Below, one piece after another: positions 7,504 through 15,766 of a DNA stretch of 64,000 nucleotides. The stretch lies in assembly GCF_003001935.1 (NCBI RefSeq), contig NZ_PVNG01000016.1:1-64000 (forward strand), read 5' to 3'. Numbering within the stretch: position 1 is the first letter of the stretch; every line of letters begins with the position of its first letter. The notes beneath the pieces were generated by a model, which was given only the letters and a program-made list of their open reading frames with translations, made no database searches and was not told the origin of the DNA. The translations under genes were made by a program, and so were the position numbers. The DNA comes from Nonomuraea fuscirosea (lineage in GTDB: Bacteria; Actinomycetota; Actinomycetes; Streptosporangiales; Streptosporangiaceae).

Positions 7504-7845
7504 GTGGAACCTCTGGAGCTCTTGGAGTGCAGTCCGCCGCTGATGCGCCAGCCGTTGGACGCAGAGCAGGCGGCCGGGGTGGCGCGGGTGTTCAAGGCAC
7601 TGGGCGATCCCGTGCGGCTGCGCATTCTGTCGATCGTCGCCAGTCGCGCCGGCGGTGAGGTGTGCGTGTGCGACATCACCGGCGCGTTCGAGCTGTCCCA
7701 GCCGACCATCAGCCACCACCTGAAGGTGCTCAAGGAGGTCGGCCTGCTGACCTCGCAGCGGCGCGCCTCCTGGGTGTACTACCGCCTCGTCCCCGAGACG
7801 CTCGGTGAGCTGTCGGCCCTGCTCGACGTGCCCGTGACCGTCTGA
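7504..7845 (+). CDS. arsR: ArsR-family arsenite-responsive repressor
   Basis: A 113-residue ArsR with the classical As(III) box EVCVCDI (cysteines 54 and 56) in the recognition-helix region, followed by LSQPTISHHLKVLKEVGLL. An extra cysteine at residue 9 may be the third ligand. GTG start at 7504 with GGAG upstream. It leads a three-gene operon with acr3 and arsC and should derepress it when arsenite binds. Confidence 0.93.
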   Translation: MEPLELLECSPPLMRQPLDAEQAAGVARVFKALGDPVRLRILSIVASRAGGEVCVCDITGAFELSQPTISHHLKVLKEVGLLTSQRRASWVYYRLVPETLGELSALLDVPVTV

Positions 7846-7856
7846 GAGGTAGCGCG

Positions 7857-8966
7857 ATGACCTCTTCCACATCCCCGGCTTCATCGGCCTCGGCGGCCGC
7901 CCAGCCCGCGCGCGGCGTCATCGCCGGCCTGTCCACGCTCGACCGGTTCCTGCCGGTGTGGATCATCGCGGCCATGGCCGCCGGGCTGCTGCTCGGACGG
8001 CTGGTACCGGGTCTGAACACCGCGCTGGAAGCGGTGAAGGTCGGCGAGATCTCGCTGCCGATCGCCCTCGGCCTTCTGCTGATGATGTATCCGGTGCTGG
8101 CCAAGGTCCGCTACGACCGGCTGGGCGCCGTCACCGGCGACCGCCGCCTGCTGCTCTCCTCCCTGCTGCTGAACTGGGTGCTCGGCCCGGCCGTCATGTT
8201 CGCGCTCGCCTGGATCTTCCTGCCCGACCTGCCCGAGTACCGCACCGGCCTGATCATCGTCGGGCTCGCCCGGTGCATCGCCATGGTGCTCATCTGGAAC
8301 GACCTGGCCTGCGGCGACCGCGAGAGCGCCGCCGTCCTGGTGGCGCTCAACTCGGTCTTCCAGGTGATCGCGTTCGGCGCGCTGGGCTGGTTCTACCTGC
8401 AGGTGCTGCCCGGATGGCTCGGCCTGTCCCAGGCCGCGCTGGAGGTCTCGACCTGGGACATCGCCCAGTACGTGCTCATCTTCCTCGGCATCCCGCTGGC
8501 CGCCGGATACCTGTCCCGCAAGCTCGGCGAACGCGCCCGCGGCCGAGACTGGTACGAAAGCCGGTTCCTGCCCCGCGTCGGCCCGCTGGCCCTGTACGGG
8601 CTGCTGTTCACCATCGTCATCCTGTTCGCCCTGCAGGGCGGCACGATCACCTCCCGGCCCGGCGATGTCGCCCGGATCGCGCTGCCGTTGCTGGCCTACT
8701 TCGCTCTCATGTGGGGCGGGTCGTTCCTGGCCGGCAAGGTGATCGGCCTGGGCTACGAGCGCTCCACCACGCTGGCCTTCACCGCCGCCGGCAACAACTT
8801 CGAGCTGGCCATCGCCGTGGCGGTCGGTGTCTTCGGCGTCACCTCCGGCCAGGCCCTGGCCGGCGTGGTCGGCCCGCTCATCGAGGTCCCCGTTCTGGTC
8901 GCCCTGGTCTACGTCAGCCTGGCCGGCCGCCGCCTGTTCACCGCCAAGGAGCCCACCCGTGCCTGA
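7857..8966 (+). CDS. acr3: Arsenite efflux permease, ACR3 family
   Basis: A 369-residue, roughly ten-helix ACR3 permease of the plasma membrane that expels As(III). The family's functional cysteine is in LARCIAMVLIWNDLACGD, and the second conserved stretch is FTAAGNNFELAIAVAVGVFG. Start ATG with GAGAGG upstream, 11 bases after arsR; its end overlaps the arsC start by eight bases. Length and motifs are normal for the family. Confidence 0.95.
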   Translation: MTSSTSPASSASAAAQPARGVIAGLSTLDRFLPVWIIAAMAAGLLLGRLVPGLNTALEAVKVGEISLPIALGLLLMMYPVLAKVRYDRLGAVTGDRRLLLSSLLLNWVLGPAVMFALAWIFLPDLPEYRTGLIIVGLARCIAMVLIWNDLACGDRESAAVLVALNSVFQVIAFGALGWFYLQVLPGWLGLSQAALEVSTWDIAQYVLIFLGIPLAAGYLSRKLGERARGRDWYESRFLPRVGPLALYGLLFTIVILFALQGGTITSRPGDVARIALPLLAYFALMWGGSFLAGKVIGLGYERSTTLAFTAAGNNFELAIAVAVGVFGVTSGQALAGVVGPLIEVPVLVALVYVSLAGRRLFTAKEPTRA

Positions 8967-9366
8967 GACCGTCCCCGCCAAGCCGAGCGTCCTGTTCGTG
9001 TGCGTGCACAACGCCGGACGCTCCCAGATGGCCGCCGGCTGGCTCACCCACCTGGCAGGCGACCGGGTCGAAATCCGCTCCGCAGGGTCAGCGCCCGCCG
9101 ACCAGGTCAACCCGGTCGCCGTCGAGGCCATGGCCGAGGTCGGTATCGACATCACCGCCGCTCAGCCCAAGGTCCTGTCCGTCGACGCAGTCCAAGCCTC
9201 CGACGTGGTCATCACCATGGGCTGCGGCGACGCCTGCCCGATCTTCCCCGGCAAGCGGTATGAGGACTGGAAGCTCGACGACCCCGCCGGGCAGGGCATC
9301 GAGAGTGTCAGGATCATTCGCGACGACCTCCGGCAGCGGGTGGAGCAGTTGCTCAGCAGCTTGTGA
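8959..9366 (+). CDS. arsC: Arsenate reductase, low-molecular-weight phosphatase fold
   Basis: A 135-residue ArsC. The phosphatase-type P-loop CVHNAGRS starts at Cys15, and a Cys89/Cys93 pair (CGDAC) provides the disulfide relay. It reduces arsenate to arsenite, which the adjacent Acr3 exports. The paired downstream cysteines favour a thioredoxin-coupled cycle over a single-cysteine mycothiol cycle. GTG start overlapping the acr3 stop. Confidence 0.93.
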   Translation: MPETVPAKPSVLFVCVHNAGRSQMAAGWLTHLAGDRVEIRSAGSAPADQVNPVAVEAMAEVGIDITAAQPKVLSVDAVQASDVVITMGCGDACPIFPGKRYEDWKLDDPAGQGIESVRIIRDDLRQRVEQLLSSL

Positions 9367-9446
9367 TGGGTTGAGGGCCGGATGCTTGACCTCGACCACA
9401 AGCGTCACTACTCCTCCGGGGACAAGTGGCACGGACGGCCAGCGCG

Positions 9447-10688
9447 CTACCTTTCCATGGACAGCAGCCACGTGGTGGCCACCACCAGGCGAGCCGCCGC
9501 CACCAGAGTGTCCGGCTGGACGCGGTCGGGGGTTTCGGCAGGGGTCTGGTAGCCCGGCATGCCCATGCCGATACCGACCGCGGCCAGACCGGCAGCGGCG
9601 TAGCGGCGATTGTCGGAGGCCATCGCGCCGGCCCGCAGCGGCACGCCGACCAGGCGGGCGGCCTGGTCGAGCGTGGCCAGCAGGGCGTGAGCAGGTCCGC
9701 CGGCCTCGACGGAGGCAGCCTGGTGCAGCTGCGCGGCGCCGTCGAGGTTGAGCACCAACGTGTCGGACGGCACAGCGGGCGCGTGGTGGGCCGAGCCCCA
9801 TGCCCCGCTCTCCTCGGCGTCCAGGAAGGCCACCGACAGGTCGGCCCGGGTGACCCGGTCTGCTGTCAGGACGCGGGCAGCCTCCAGGACGGCGGCCACG
9901 CCAGAGGCGTTGTCGGCGGCTGCGGGCAGCCGCATGCCGGGGTCGTCGCCGACGCCGTCGTAGTGCGCGGCCAGCAGTACCCGCGGCCCCGTCCCCGCAC
10001 CCCTGACGCGGGAGGAGGCGGGGAAGCGAGCGTGGACGTTGCGGCCCTCAGTGGAGATCTGCCGCAGCGGCATCGACCCGGTGACCTGCACCGGGCCGAT
10101 GGCCAGGGCGTCGGTCAGGCGGGCGTGCTGGCCGGTGCGCAGGGCGATGATCGGGACGGCGCGGGTGGCCGGTCCGGCGATCATCTTGGGCATCCACCCC
10201 TCGGCGTCGGTGCCGCGCGCGGTCAGTACTCCGGCCGCGCCGTGGGCCTCGGCTCGTTCACACGCCTGCGCCCAGTCTCCGGCCTCGGCCAGCACCCATC
10301 GGCCGCGCAGGTCGGCCTCGGAGGCGGCGGCCAGCGGCGCGGTGTGCCGGTGCGGCAACTCAGCCGAGGCGAGGTGCTCGACGAAGTCTCGGCGGTGCTT
10401 CAGGCGCAGCGCCTGGCCGCCCGCGTTCCACTCGAGCACCGGGGTCGCATACAGCTCTCGCACGTCCGCGACGGGGAAGGAGTCGACTTCGACCTCGGCG
10501 CCCAGCTCGCGTAGCCGCTCGGCGAGCCATGCGGCGGCGGCGCGGCCTCCGGGCGTGCCCACACGCCGCCCCGCGTAGTGGTCGCGGGCCAGCTCGTGCA
10601 CCGTGGCCAGCATCCGCGCCGCCGACACCCGCTCCACGACGGCGGCCAGATCGGGCGCCTGAGGGATGTCCGGCGTGGTGGAGGTCAT
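9447..10688 (-). CDS. M28-family metallopeptidase
   Basis: A 413-residue peptidase with the di-zinc M28 motifs: AAHYDGVG (first metal ligands), AADNASGVAAVLE (bridging Asp) and DAEESG (catalytic Glu). A PA-like insertion lies around residues 130-190. No signal peptide is evident. It starts inside the stop codon of the upstream Cys-Cys-Gly peptide (overlap of four bases), so the two are translated as a pair. That suggests the peptidase trims or recycles the cysteine-rich peptide or a thiol conjugate; this is inference. Confidence 0.85.
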   Translation of the reverse strand: MTSTTPDIPQAPDLAAVVERVSAARMLATVHELARDHYAGRRVGTPGGRAAAAWLAERLRELGAEVEVDSFPVADVRELYATPVLEWNAGGQALRLKHRRDFVEHLASAELPHRHTAPLAAASEADLRGRWVLAEAGDWAQACERAEAHGAAGVLTARGTDAEGWMPKMIAGPATRAVPIIALRTGQHARLTDALAIGPVQVTGSMPLRQISTEGRNVHARFPASSRVRGAGTGPRVLLAAHYDGVGDDPGMRLPAAADNASGVAAVLEAARVLTADRVTRADLSVAFLDAEESGAWGSAHHAPAVPSDTLVLNLDGAAQLHQAASVEAGGPAHALLATLDQAARLVGVPLRAGAMASDNRRYAAAGLAAVGIGMGMPGYQTPAETPDRVQPDTLVAAARLVVATTWLLSMER

Positions 10689-10939
10689 CCGCAGCAGCCG
10701 GTGGAAGCTGCCTCGGCGGCCGGGGCGGCGGCTGGGGCCTGACCGCAGCAGCCGGCCTGGGCGGCCTGGTGCGCGGCGGACGTGCTGCCGCAGCAGGCGG
10801 TGGCGGCTGCATCTGCCTGCTGGGCCGTGTCACTGGCCAGGGAGGAGGCAGGAGCTCCGCAGCAGCCACCGGCGGCGGGTGGCGCGAAGGCCTCCGTCAG
10901 GTCGCCGATGAAGCCGCCGCTGGTCTGGTTCGTCGTCAT
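10685..10939 (-). CDS. Cysteine-rich peptide with four Cys-Cys-Gly motifs
   Basis: An 84-residue peptide I do not recognise. After a helical N-terminus (FIGDLTEAFAPP, residues 10-21), four CCG units occur at 26-28, 49-51, 64-66 and 82-84, the last ending the protein. They are joined by Ala/Gln/Pro-rich linkers; there is no other cysteine. Vicinal cysteines bind As(III), so an arsenic-binding or metallothionein-like role is plausible; a RiPP-like precursor is the alternative. GGAAGG precedes the ATG. ArsR-type operators lie directly upstream and an M28 peptidase is coupled downstream. Confidence 0.8.
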   Translation of the reverse strand: MTTNQTSGGFIGDLTEAFAPPAAGGCCGAPASSLASDTAQQADAAATACCGSTSAAHQAAQAGCCGQAPAAAPAAEAASTGCCG

Positions 10940-10982
10940 GGTGGTTGCCCTTCCGCCGGTGCGAGGTCGAGGCCGTCAACAC

Positions 10983-11057
10983 TTAGATGTATGTCGAATC
11001 AGGCTCCACGATCTCACGCTGCTTAGATGTTCGTCAAGATAGACGAAGGTCGAATCA
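10983..11057. promoter_or_regulatory. Cluster of three ArsR-type operator copies
   Basis: Three related copies occur here: TTAGATGTATGTCGAATCA (10983-11001), TTAGATGTTCGTCAA (11023-11037) and TAGACGAAGGTCGAATCA (11040-11057). The shared pattern is TTAGAyG-nnn-GTCnAATCA. The same pattern recurs at 12540 and 15671-15728, all in promoters of this arsenic region. The block precedes the leftward CCG-peptide/peptidase operon. Confidence 0.7.
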
Positions 11058-11086
11058 ATGGTGTGAATACACCGGAGTGCGTGCGC

Positions 11087-12145
11087 CTAAAGCTGGGCGA
11101 TGACCTCCGCGGCCAGCTTCCGGGCGGTGCGGCCGGCGCCGATGAGGGTGGCCGAGGCGGGGCCGGTCCAGTCGCCGTAGCCGAGCAGGTGCAGGCGTGG
11201 TTCGGCCAGGGCGCGGGTGCCGTCGGTGGGGATCGTGCCGCCGGGCCCGCGCAGCCGTAGCGGGGCCAGGTGAGAAAGTGCGGGCCGGAAGCCGGTGCAC
11301 CACACGATCACGTCGAATGCCGCCGTGCTGCCGTCGGCCCACGCCACCCCGTCGGGGGTGATGCGGGAGAACATGGGCTCGGATTTGAGCGCGCCCCGGT
11401 CGCGGGCCTCGCGCACGGACGCGACGGCGACGATGTCGCCCAGGTCGCCGATGCCTTCGGCGTTCTGTCCGGCCTGGGCGGCCTGGTGGCGGCGGGTGGC
11501 CAGGTCGAACAGGGCGCGGCCGTCGATCTCGTCGGGCAGCAGCCGGGGCGGGCGCAGCGTCGCCCAGGTGGTCTGGGCGACCTGGGAGAGCTCGGCGAGG
11601 ATCTGCGCGGCGGAGTTGCCCCCGCCCACCACCAGCACCCGGCGATCGCGGAAGTCCCCGGAACCGCGGTAACCGGCGGTGTGCAACTGCTCGCCCCGAA
11701 AGTCACCGATGCCGGGACAGTGCGGGACGTAGGGACGCCACCAGGTGCCCGTGGCGCTGACCACGATCCGGGCGTGCCAGGTGCCGGCGCTGCTGTCCAC
11801 GGCCAGGCGTGGTCCGGCGCGCCGCACGGCCCGGACGGTGGCGGGGCGGACGACCGGCAGCCGGTAACGCTGCTCGTAGTCGGCGAGATAGGCGACGACG
11901 TGGGCGGCGTCCGGATGGCCGCCGTCGGCCGGGACCGGCATCATCCGGCCGGGCAGGGAGCTGTACTGCGCGGGGGAGAAGAGCCGCAGGGACGGCCAGG
12001 CATGCTGCCAGGCGCCGCCGGATGCCTGCTGGGCGTCCAGGATGACGAAGTCGACGCTTGCCCGCCGTAGGTAGTAGCCGGCCGCCAGCCCGGCCTGTCC
12101 GGCGCCGATGACCACGACATCGGCCGGGTGGGCCGCGTCGGTCAT
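11087..12145 (-). CDS. ArsO-like flavin-dependent monooxygenase
   Basis: A 352-residue flavoprotein: FAD-binding VVVIGAGQAGLAAGYYLR at residues 10-27, the FSPAQYSSLPG stretch typical of ArsO/flavin monooxygenases, NADPH-binding VLVVGGGNSAAQI near 168, and VIVWCTGFRPALSHL near 290. ArsO genes occur in actinobacterial ars operons; the reaction is not well defined, and oxidation of an arsenical or thiol is likely. ATG overlaps the stop of the arsR in front (ATGA). It is the first of three related flavoproteins in this island. Confidence 0.82.
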   Translation of the reverse strand: MTDAAHPADVVVIGAGQAGLAAGYYLRRASVDFVILDAQQASGGAWQHAWPSLRLFSPAQYSSLPGRMMPVPADGGHPDAAHVVAYLADYEQRYRLPVVRPATVRAVRRAGPRLAVDSSAGTWHARIVVSATGTWWRPYVPHCPGIGDFRGEQLHTAGYRGSGDFRDRRVLVVGGGNSAAQILAELSQVAQTTWATLRPPRLLPDEIDGRALFDLATRRHQAAQAGQNAEGIGDLGDIVAVASVREARDRGALKSEPMFSRITPDGVAWADGSTAAFDVIVWCTGFRPALSHLAPLRLRGPGGTIPTDGTRALAEPRLHLLGYGDWTGPASATLIGAGRTARKLAAEVIAQL

Positions 12146-12525
12146 ACGGTGAGGAGTTCCACGTCCACCGGACCGCTCTGCGCAGCGGGCGGGGCGGCGA
12201 GCGGGGTGAACAGAGCGCCCAGCCTACTCACCGTCTCAGGGATGATCCGGTAGTAAACCCAGGTGCCGCGGCGTTCGCCGTCGATCAGCCCGGCGGTGCG
12301 CAGCACCTTCAGGTGGTGGGAGATGGTGGGGGCGGTCAGGTCGAAGACGCCGGTCAGGTCGCAGACGCACGCCTCGCCTCCGGGGTGGGAGCCGATCATC
12401 GACAGCAGGCGCAGTCGTACCGGGTCGGCCACGGCCTTGAGCAGGACCGCGAGGTCGGCCGCATCGTCCTCCGACAGGGGCGCGCGGGCGATCGGCGCGC
12501 AGCACTGGGTCGTCACGGCGGTCAT
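12142..12525 (-). CDS. arsR: ArsR-family repressor of the CgArsR type
   Basis: A 127-residue ArsR with a vicinal Cys8-Cys9 pair at the N-terminus and EACVCDL (Cys53, Cys55). This resembles the Corynebacterium ArsR, whose three-sulfur As(III) site uses an N-terminal Cys pair plus one recognition-helix cysteine. The helix is LTAPTISHHLKVLRTAGLI. It has an operator copy just upstream (12540-12556) and is translationally coupled to the ArsO-like gene. It may control all the repeated operators of the island. Confidence 0.92.
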   Translation of the reverse strand: MTAVTTQCCAPIARAPLSEDDAADLAVLLKAVADPVRLRLLSMIGSHPGGEACVCDLTGVFDLTAPTISHHLKVLRTAGLIDGERRGTWVYYRIIPETVSRLGALFTPLAAPPAAQSGPVDVELLTV

Positions 12526-12539
12526 CCGGGGCTCCTTAA

Positions 12540-12556
12540 TTCGACATTCGTCTAAA
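12540..12556. promoter_or_regulatory. ArsR-type operator copy
   Basis: TTCGACATTCGTCTAAA, read on the minus strand as TTTAGACGAATGTCGAA, matches the recurring pattern of the island. It begins 15 bases before the arsR start at 12525. Confidence 0.65.
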
Positions 12557-13789
12557 TCATACGCGATGGTAGGCGACCAGCGACAAGGCGGCGGTGACGC
12601 AGACGGCGGCCACCGCGCTCATCACCCAGGTGTAGCCGACGGCCTGGGCCAGGGCGACCGCACCGAGCGGAGCCAGGGCCTTGTCGGCGACGGAGAAGAG
12701 CGCGATGCGGCCCGACAAGGTGGCGTAGGCGGCGGTGCCGTACCGCTGCACGAGCAGGTGCGGCAGCGTGATGGAGCCGATGCCGAAGCCGAGCCCGAAG
12801 AGCAGCACGCAGCCGATCGCGCCCGCGACGCTCGCGCCAAGGGCCGGCAGGAGCAGCGCCGCGACGCCTTGCAAGATATAGATCGCGGCGGCGATCAGAG
12901 CGGCGGGCAGACGGGTCTGCAGACCGGTGGTGATCAGTCGCCCGGTGACCGACAGAACGCCGAGCAGCCCGGCGAGCGTCGCGGCCAGGACCGGGGTGTG
13001 GCCGAGGTGGATGAGGTAGGTGACCAGCACGACGGCGATGACGGCGACCGCGCCGCCGCTGGCGGTGAAGGCGATCACCAGCAGCCAGAACGGACGGCGG
13101 CGCACGGCGGCCCTGACCAGGTCGGCGCGTTCCCCGGCGGCCTCGGGTGTGCGGGCGTGGGCCGGGCGGCGGCGGATCACCAGCGCGTGCAGCGGGATCG
13201 CCGCCAGGCCGTAGACGAGACCGAGGGCCACGAGGGCCTGACGCCAGCCGTAGGCGTCGACCAGCAGGCCGGTGAGCGGGATGAAGATCGAGGAGGCGAA
13301 CCCGGCGACGATGGTGAGCGCCAGGATGCCTCGCGCACGGCCTCGCGCGTCGGCGCCGTACCAGGCGATGATGACGGCGAACGCGGCCTCGTACAGCACC
13401 ATCGAGCAGGCGACGCCGATGGCGGCGAAGACCAGGTAGAGCTGCCACAGTGCGGTGACCTGCGACCAGGCCAGCACCGCCCCGGCGCCGAGCAGCGAAC
13501 CGAGCGTCATCAGGACGCGCCCGCCGTGGGCGTCCAGCCACCGCCCGGCGAGCGGGGCACAGACGGCGGTGATCAGCACGGACACGGTGAGCGCGGCGGC
13601 GACCTGGGCGTTGGTGGCGTGCAGGTCATGGGCCATCGGGACGAGGAAGACGGAGAAGGCGTAGTAGAGCACGCCGTAGCCGGTGGTCTGGGTGACGGCC
13701 AGCGCTGCGACGACCCGCCGGCCATGTCCGGAACGCGGCGGACCGCCGCCCTGCTGTTGGAGGGCGGCGGTCTCGGCGGGGGAACTCAT
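12557..13789 (-). CDS. MFS transporter in the arsenic island
   Basis: A 410-residue, 12-helix major facilitator protein. The loop-2 motif reads GRWLDAHGGRVLMTLGS. The N-terminal TTGYGVLYYAFSVFLVPMA resembles the oxalate/formate or monocarboxylate branch of MFS. It overlaps the small gene upstream by four bases (ATGA), so it belongs to the leftward operon from 15654. Context suggests export of an arsenical or of a conjugate made by the flavoproteins; the substrate cannot be read from sequence. Confidence 0.82.
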   Translation of the reverse strand: MSSPAETAALQQQGGGPPRSGHGRRVVAALAVTQTTGYGVLYYAFSVFLVPMAHDLHATNAQVAAALTVSVLITAVCAPLAGRWLDAHGGRVLMTLGSLLGAGAVLAWSQVTALWQLYLVFAAIGVACSMVLYEAAFAVIIAWYGADARGRARGILALTIVAGFASSIFIPLTGLLVDAYGWRQALVALGLVYGLAAIPLHALVIRRRPAHARTPEAAGERADLVRAAVRRRPFWLLVIAFTASGGAVAVIAVVLVTYLIHLGHTPVLAATLAGLLGVLSVTGRLITTGLQTRLPAALIAAAIYILQGVAALLLPALGASVAGAIGCVLLFGLGFGIGSITLPHLLVQRYGTAAYATLSGRIALFSVADKALAPLGAVALAQAVGYTWVMSAVAAVCVTAALSLVAYHRV

Positions 13790-14049
13790 GCTGGACAGGC
13801 GATCAGCGCACGGCCCTCAGCGGTGGTCGCCCAGTCGCCCGCGAGGGTTTCGGCGATGAAGCCCTGGGCCTGCAGCCGCCAGGCGAGCGTTCCTGCCATC
13901 CGGGCGATCGCCGGGCCGTAGCCGGGGTTGGTGCTGGGCTTGCGGGCGGCGACCAGTTCGTCGGCCAGCCGGTGGGCGGGCATCGGTTCGTGGCGGCAGA
14001 TGAGGCGGAGCGCTTCCTTCTGGGCGGCGGTGGGGTAGCCGTCAGACAT
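13786..14049 (-). CDS. Small winged-helix-like protein
   Basis: An 87-residue protein. The order of helices (AAQKEALRLICRHEPMPAHRLADELVA, then a basic AWRLQAQGFIAET and a DWATTAEGRAL turn) looks like a small winged-helix domain. No metal site is evident. GGAAGC upstream; its end overlaps the MFS start and it follows the CCG-tipped flavoprotein by 13 bases. I do not recognise the family. Confidence 0.6.
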   Translation of the reverse strand: MSDGYPTAAQKEALRLICRHEPMPAHRLADELVAARKPSTNPGYGPAIARMAGTLAWRLQAQGFIAETLAGDWATTAEGRALIACPA

Positions 14050-14062
14050 CGGGTGCTTCCTT

Positions 14063-15475
14063 TCAGCCGCAGCAGCTGCCGCCGGACTCCGCCGGAGCTC
14101 CGACAGTGGTGAGCGGGAGCGGAGCCGCCAGCAGGCCGCCGCTGATGCCGGTGGCCAGGCCGACCCGCTGCTCCTGGGCCTGGACCAGGTTGGAGGAGCA
14201 CACGCCGGTCTCGGGCAGGTCGAGCTGCACGTCGCGAGCCGCCTGCCAGTCCCCGGCCAGCGCGGCGACCACGGAGCGGACCTGCTCATACCCGGTGGCC
14301 ATGAGGAAGGTCGGGGCCCGGCCGTAGCTCTTGACCCCGACCGCGTAGTAACCGGGCTCCGGGTGGGCGAGTTCGTCCACGCCGTGGGGCGGGACGGTGC
14401 CGCAGGAATGCTGGTTCGGGTCGATCAGCGGGGCCAGGGCGCGGGTGGAGCCGAGCACCGGGTCCAGGTCCAGGCGCAGTTCTGCGGCGATGGAGTGGGC
14501 GGGGCGGTAGCCGGTCGCGCTCACGATCCGCTCCACGGTGACGCTCTGCTCGTGGCCGGACGGGTCGCGGCTGATCACCTGGATGTCCTGGCCGGTGGCG
14601 TTGACGCGGTGGGTGAAGAAGCCGGTGAGCAGCGTGATGCGGCCGGACTCGACATGGGCCCGTAGCCGGGTGCCGAGTGCGCCGCGGGCCGGGAGGGCGT
14701 CGGCGTCGCCGCCGCCGTAGGTACGGGTGGCGTCGCCGGCGCGGATCGCCCAGGTGATCGGCGTACCCGGCAGCTCGGCCAGTGCGAGCAGAGTGGTGGC
14801 GGCCGAATGGCCGGCCCCCACGACCAGGGTGTGCTTGCCCTGGTAGCGGTCGCGGTCGGCGCCGAGCACGTCTGGCAGCGCGTGGTCGACGGATACCTCC
14901 CCCTCGCCGTGGGCGGGCAGGCCGCTGGCGCCGAGCACGTTCGGGCTGGTGTAGGTGCCGGAGGCGTCGACGATCGCTCGCGCCCGCAGTTCGGTGCCGT
15001 CGGCCAGGCGGATGAGGAACGGGGCCTGCTCGCGGCCTGTCGTGCGCACGCGGTCGTAGCCGAGGCGGCTGATCGCGGTGACCTTCGCGCCCAGGCGGAC
15101 CCGGTCGCCGAACAGCTTGGCCAGCGGGGCGAGGTAGTCATTGATGAGCTCGGCGCCGGTCGGCAGCCATTCGGGATCGGGCGCGGTCCAGCCGTCGGCT
15201 TCCAGGAGGCGGCGGGCTGTGGCGTCGATGTCGTACTTCCACGGGCTGAACACCCGCACATGTCCCCACTGCGCGATCGACGCGGCGACCTGCTCACCGG
15301 CTTCCAGGAGGAGGAAGTCGATGCCGCGCTCGGTCAATTGGGCGGCGGCGGCCAGCCCGACCGGCCCGGCGCCGATCACGACGACCGGCAGGCCGGCCAT
15401 CCCCGGGGCGGTCTGCTGAGGAGTGGTGAACTGCTCGATCTCGAACGTGGTGGTGCCGCAGCAACTGTCACTCAT
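14063..15475 (-). CDS. FAD-dependent oxidoreductase with Cys-Cys-Gly at both ends
   Basis: A 470-residue flavoprotein. FAD-binding VVVIGAGPVGLAAAAQL lies near residue 31, NAD(P)-binding TLVVGAGHSAATTLL near 225, and ATGYRPAHSIA near 345. Unusually it begins MSDSCCG (Cys5-Cys6) and ends SGGSCCG (last four residues SCCG). The same CCG motif occurs four times in the peptide encoded 3 kb downstream on the same strand. I infer that CCG is an As(III)-handling or thiol-relay module. It is the second gene of a leftward operon with the small CDLDC protein, the winged-helix protein and the MFS transporter. Confidence 0.8.
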   Translation of the reverse strand: MSDSCCGTTTFEIEQFTTPQQTAPGMAGLPVVVIGAGPVGLAAAAQLTERGIDFLLLEAGEQVAASIAQWGHVRVFSPWKYDIDATARRLLEADGWTAPDPEWLPTGAELINDYLAPLAKLFGDRVRLGAKVTAISRLGYDRVRTTGREQAPFLIRLADGTELRARAIVDASGTYTSPNVLGASGLPAHGEGEVSVDHALPDVLGADRDRYQGKHTLVVGAGHSAATTLLALAELPGTPITWAIRAGDATRTYGGGDADALPARGALGTRLRAHVESGRITLLTGFFTHRVNATGQDIQVISRDPSGHEQSVTVERIVSATGYRPAHSIAAELRLDLDPVLGSTRALAPLIDPNQHSCGTVPPHGVDELAHPEPGYYAVGVKSYGRAPTFLMATGYEQVRSVVAALAGDWQAARDVQLDLPETGVCSSNLVQAQEQRVGLATGISGGLLAAPLPLTTVGAPAESGGSCCG

Positions 15476-15501
15476 GACGGCTCTCCAAGTGGGCGTGTGG
15501 G

Positions 15502-15654
15502 CTAGCGGAAGGACGGGAACGTGGCGTAGAGGCGGGCGCGCTCGATGGCGGCATCGGCGCGGCAGTCGAGGTCGCACACCCGCGAGGTGGCCTTGTCGAC
15601 GGTGAAGCCGGACCGGTCGATGGGCGGGCGGCGGCGGGTGAACAGAGCGCGCAT
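15502..15654 (-). CDS. Small protein with a CDLDC motif
   Basis: A 50-residue protein beginning MRALFTRRR and containing CDLDC (Cys-X3-Cys) at about residues 27-31, then a short helix ending ATFPSFR. AAAGGGG lies upstream of the ATG. It opens the leftward operon directly behind an operator copy at 15671-15687. The two cysteines may bind As(III) or a metal; the family is not recognised. Confidence 0.6.
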   Translation of the reverse strand: MRALFTRRRPPIDRSGFTVDKATSRVCDLDCRADAAIERARLYATFPSFR

Positions 15655-15670
15655 CACGCACCCCTTTGGA

Positions 15671-15728
15671 TAGAAGTTCATCTAATCAGGAGTCATCATG
15701 CGCTACTGCTTAGACGGAAGTCAAATCA
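15671..15728. promoter_or_regulatory. Two ArsR-type operator copies
   Basis: TAGAAGTTCATCTAATC (15671-15687; on the minus strand GATTAGATGAACTTCTA) and TTAGACGGAAGTCAAATCA (15710-15728) repeat the island's operator pattern. They lie between the 50-residue gene and the third flavoprotein gene. Confidence 0.65.
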
Positions 15729-15766
15729 GCTTGTGGTCGAGGCGGGACAGGAGAGTGTGAGCAGCA

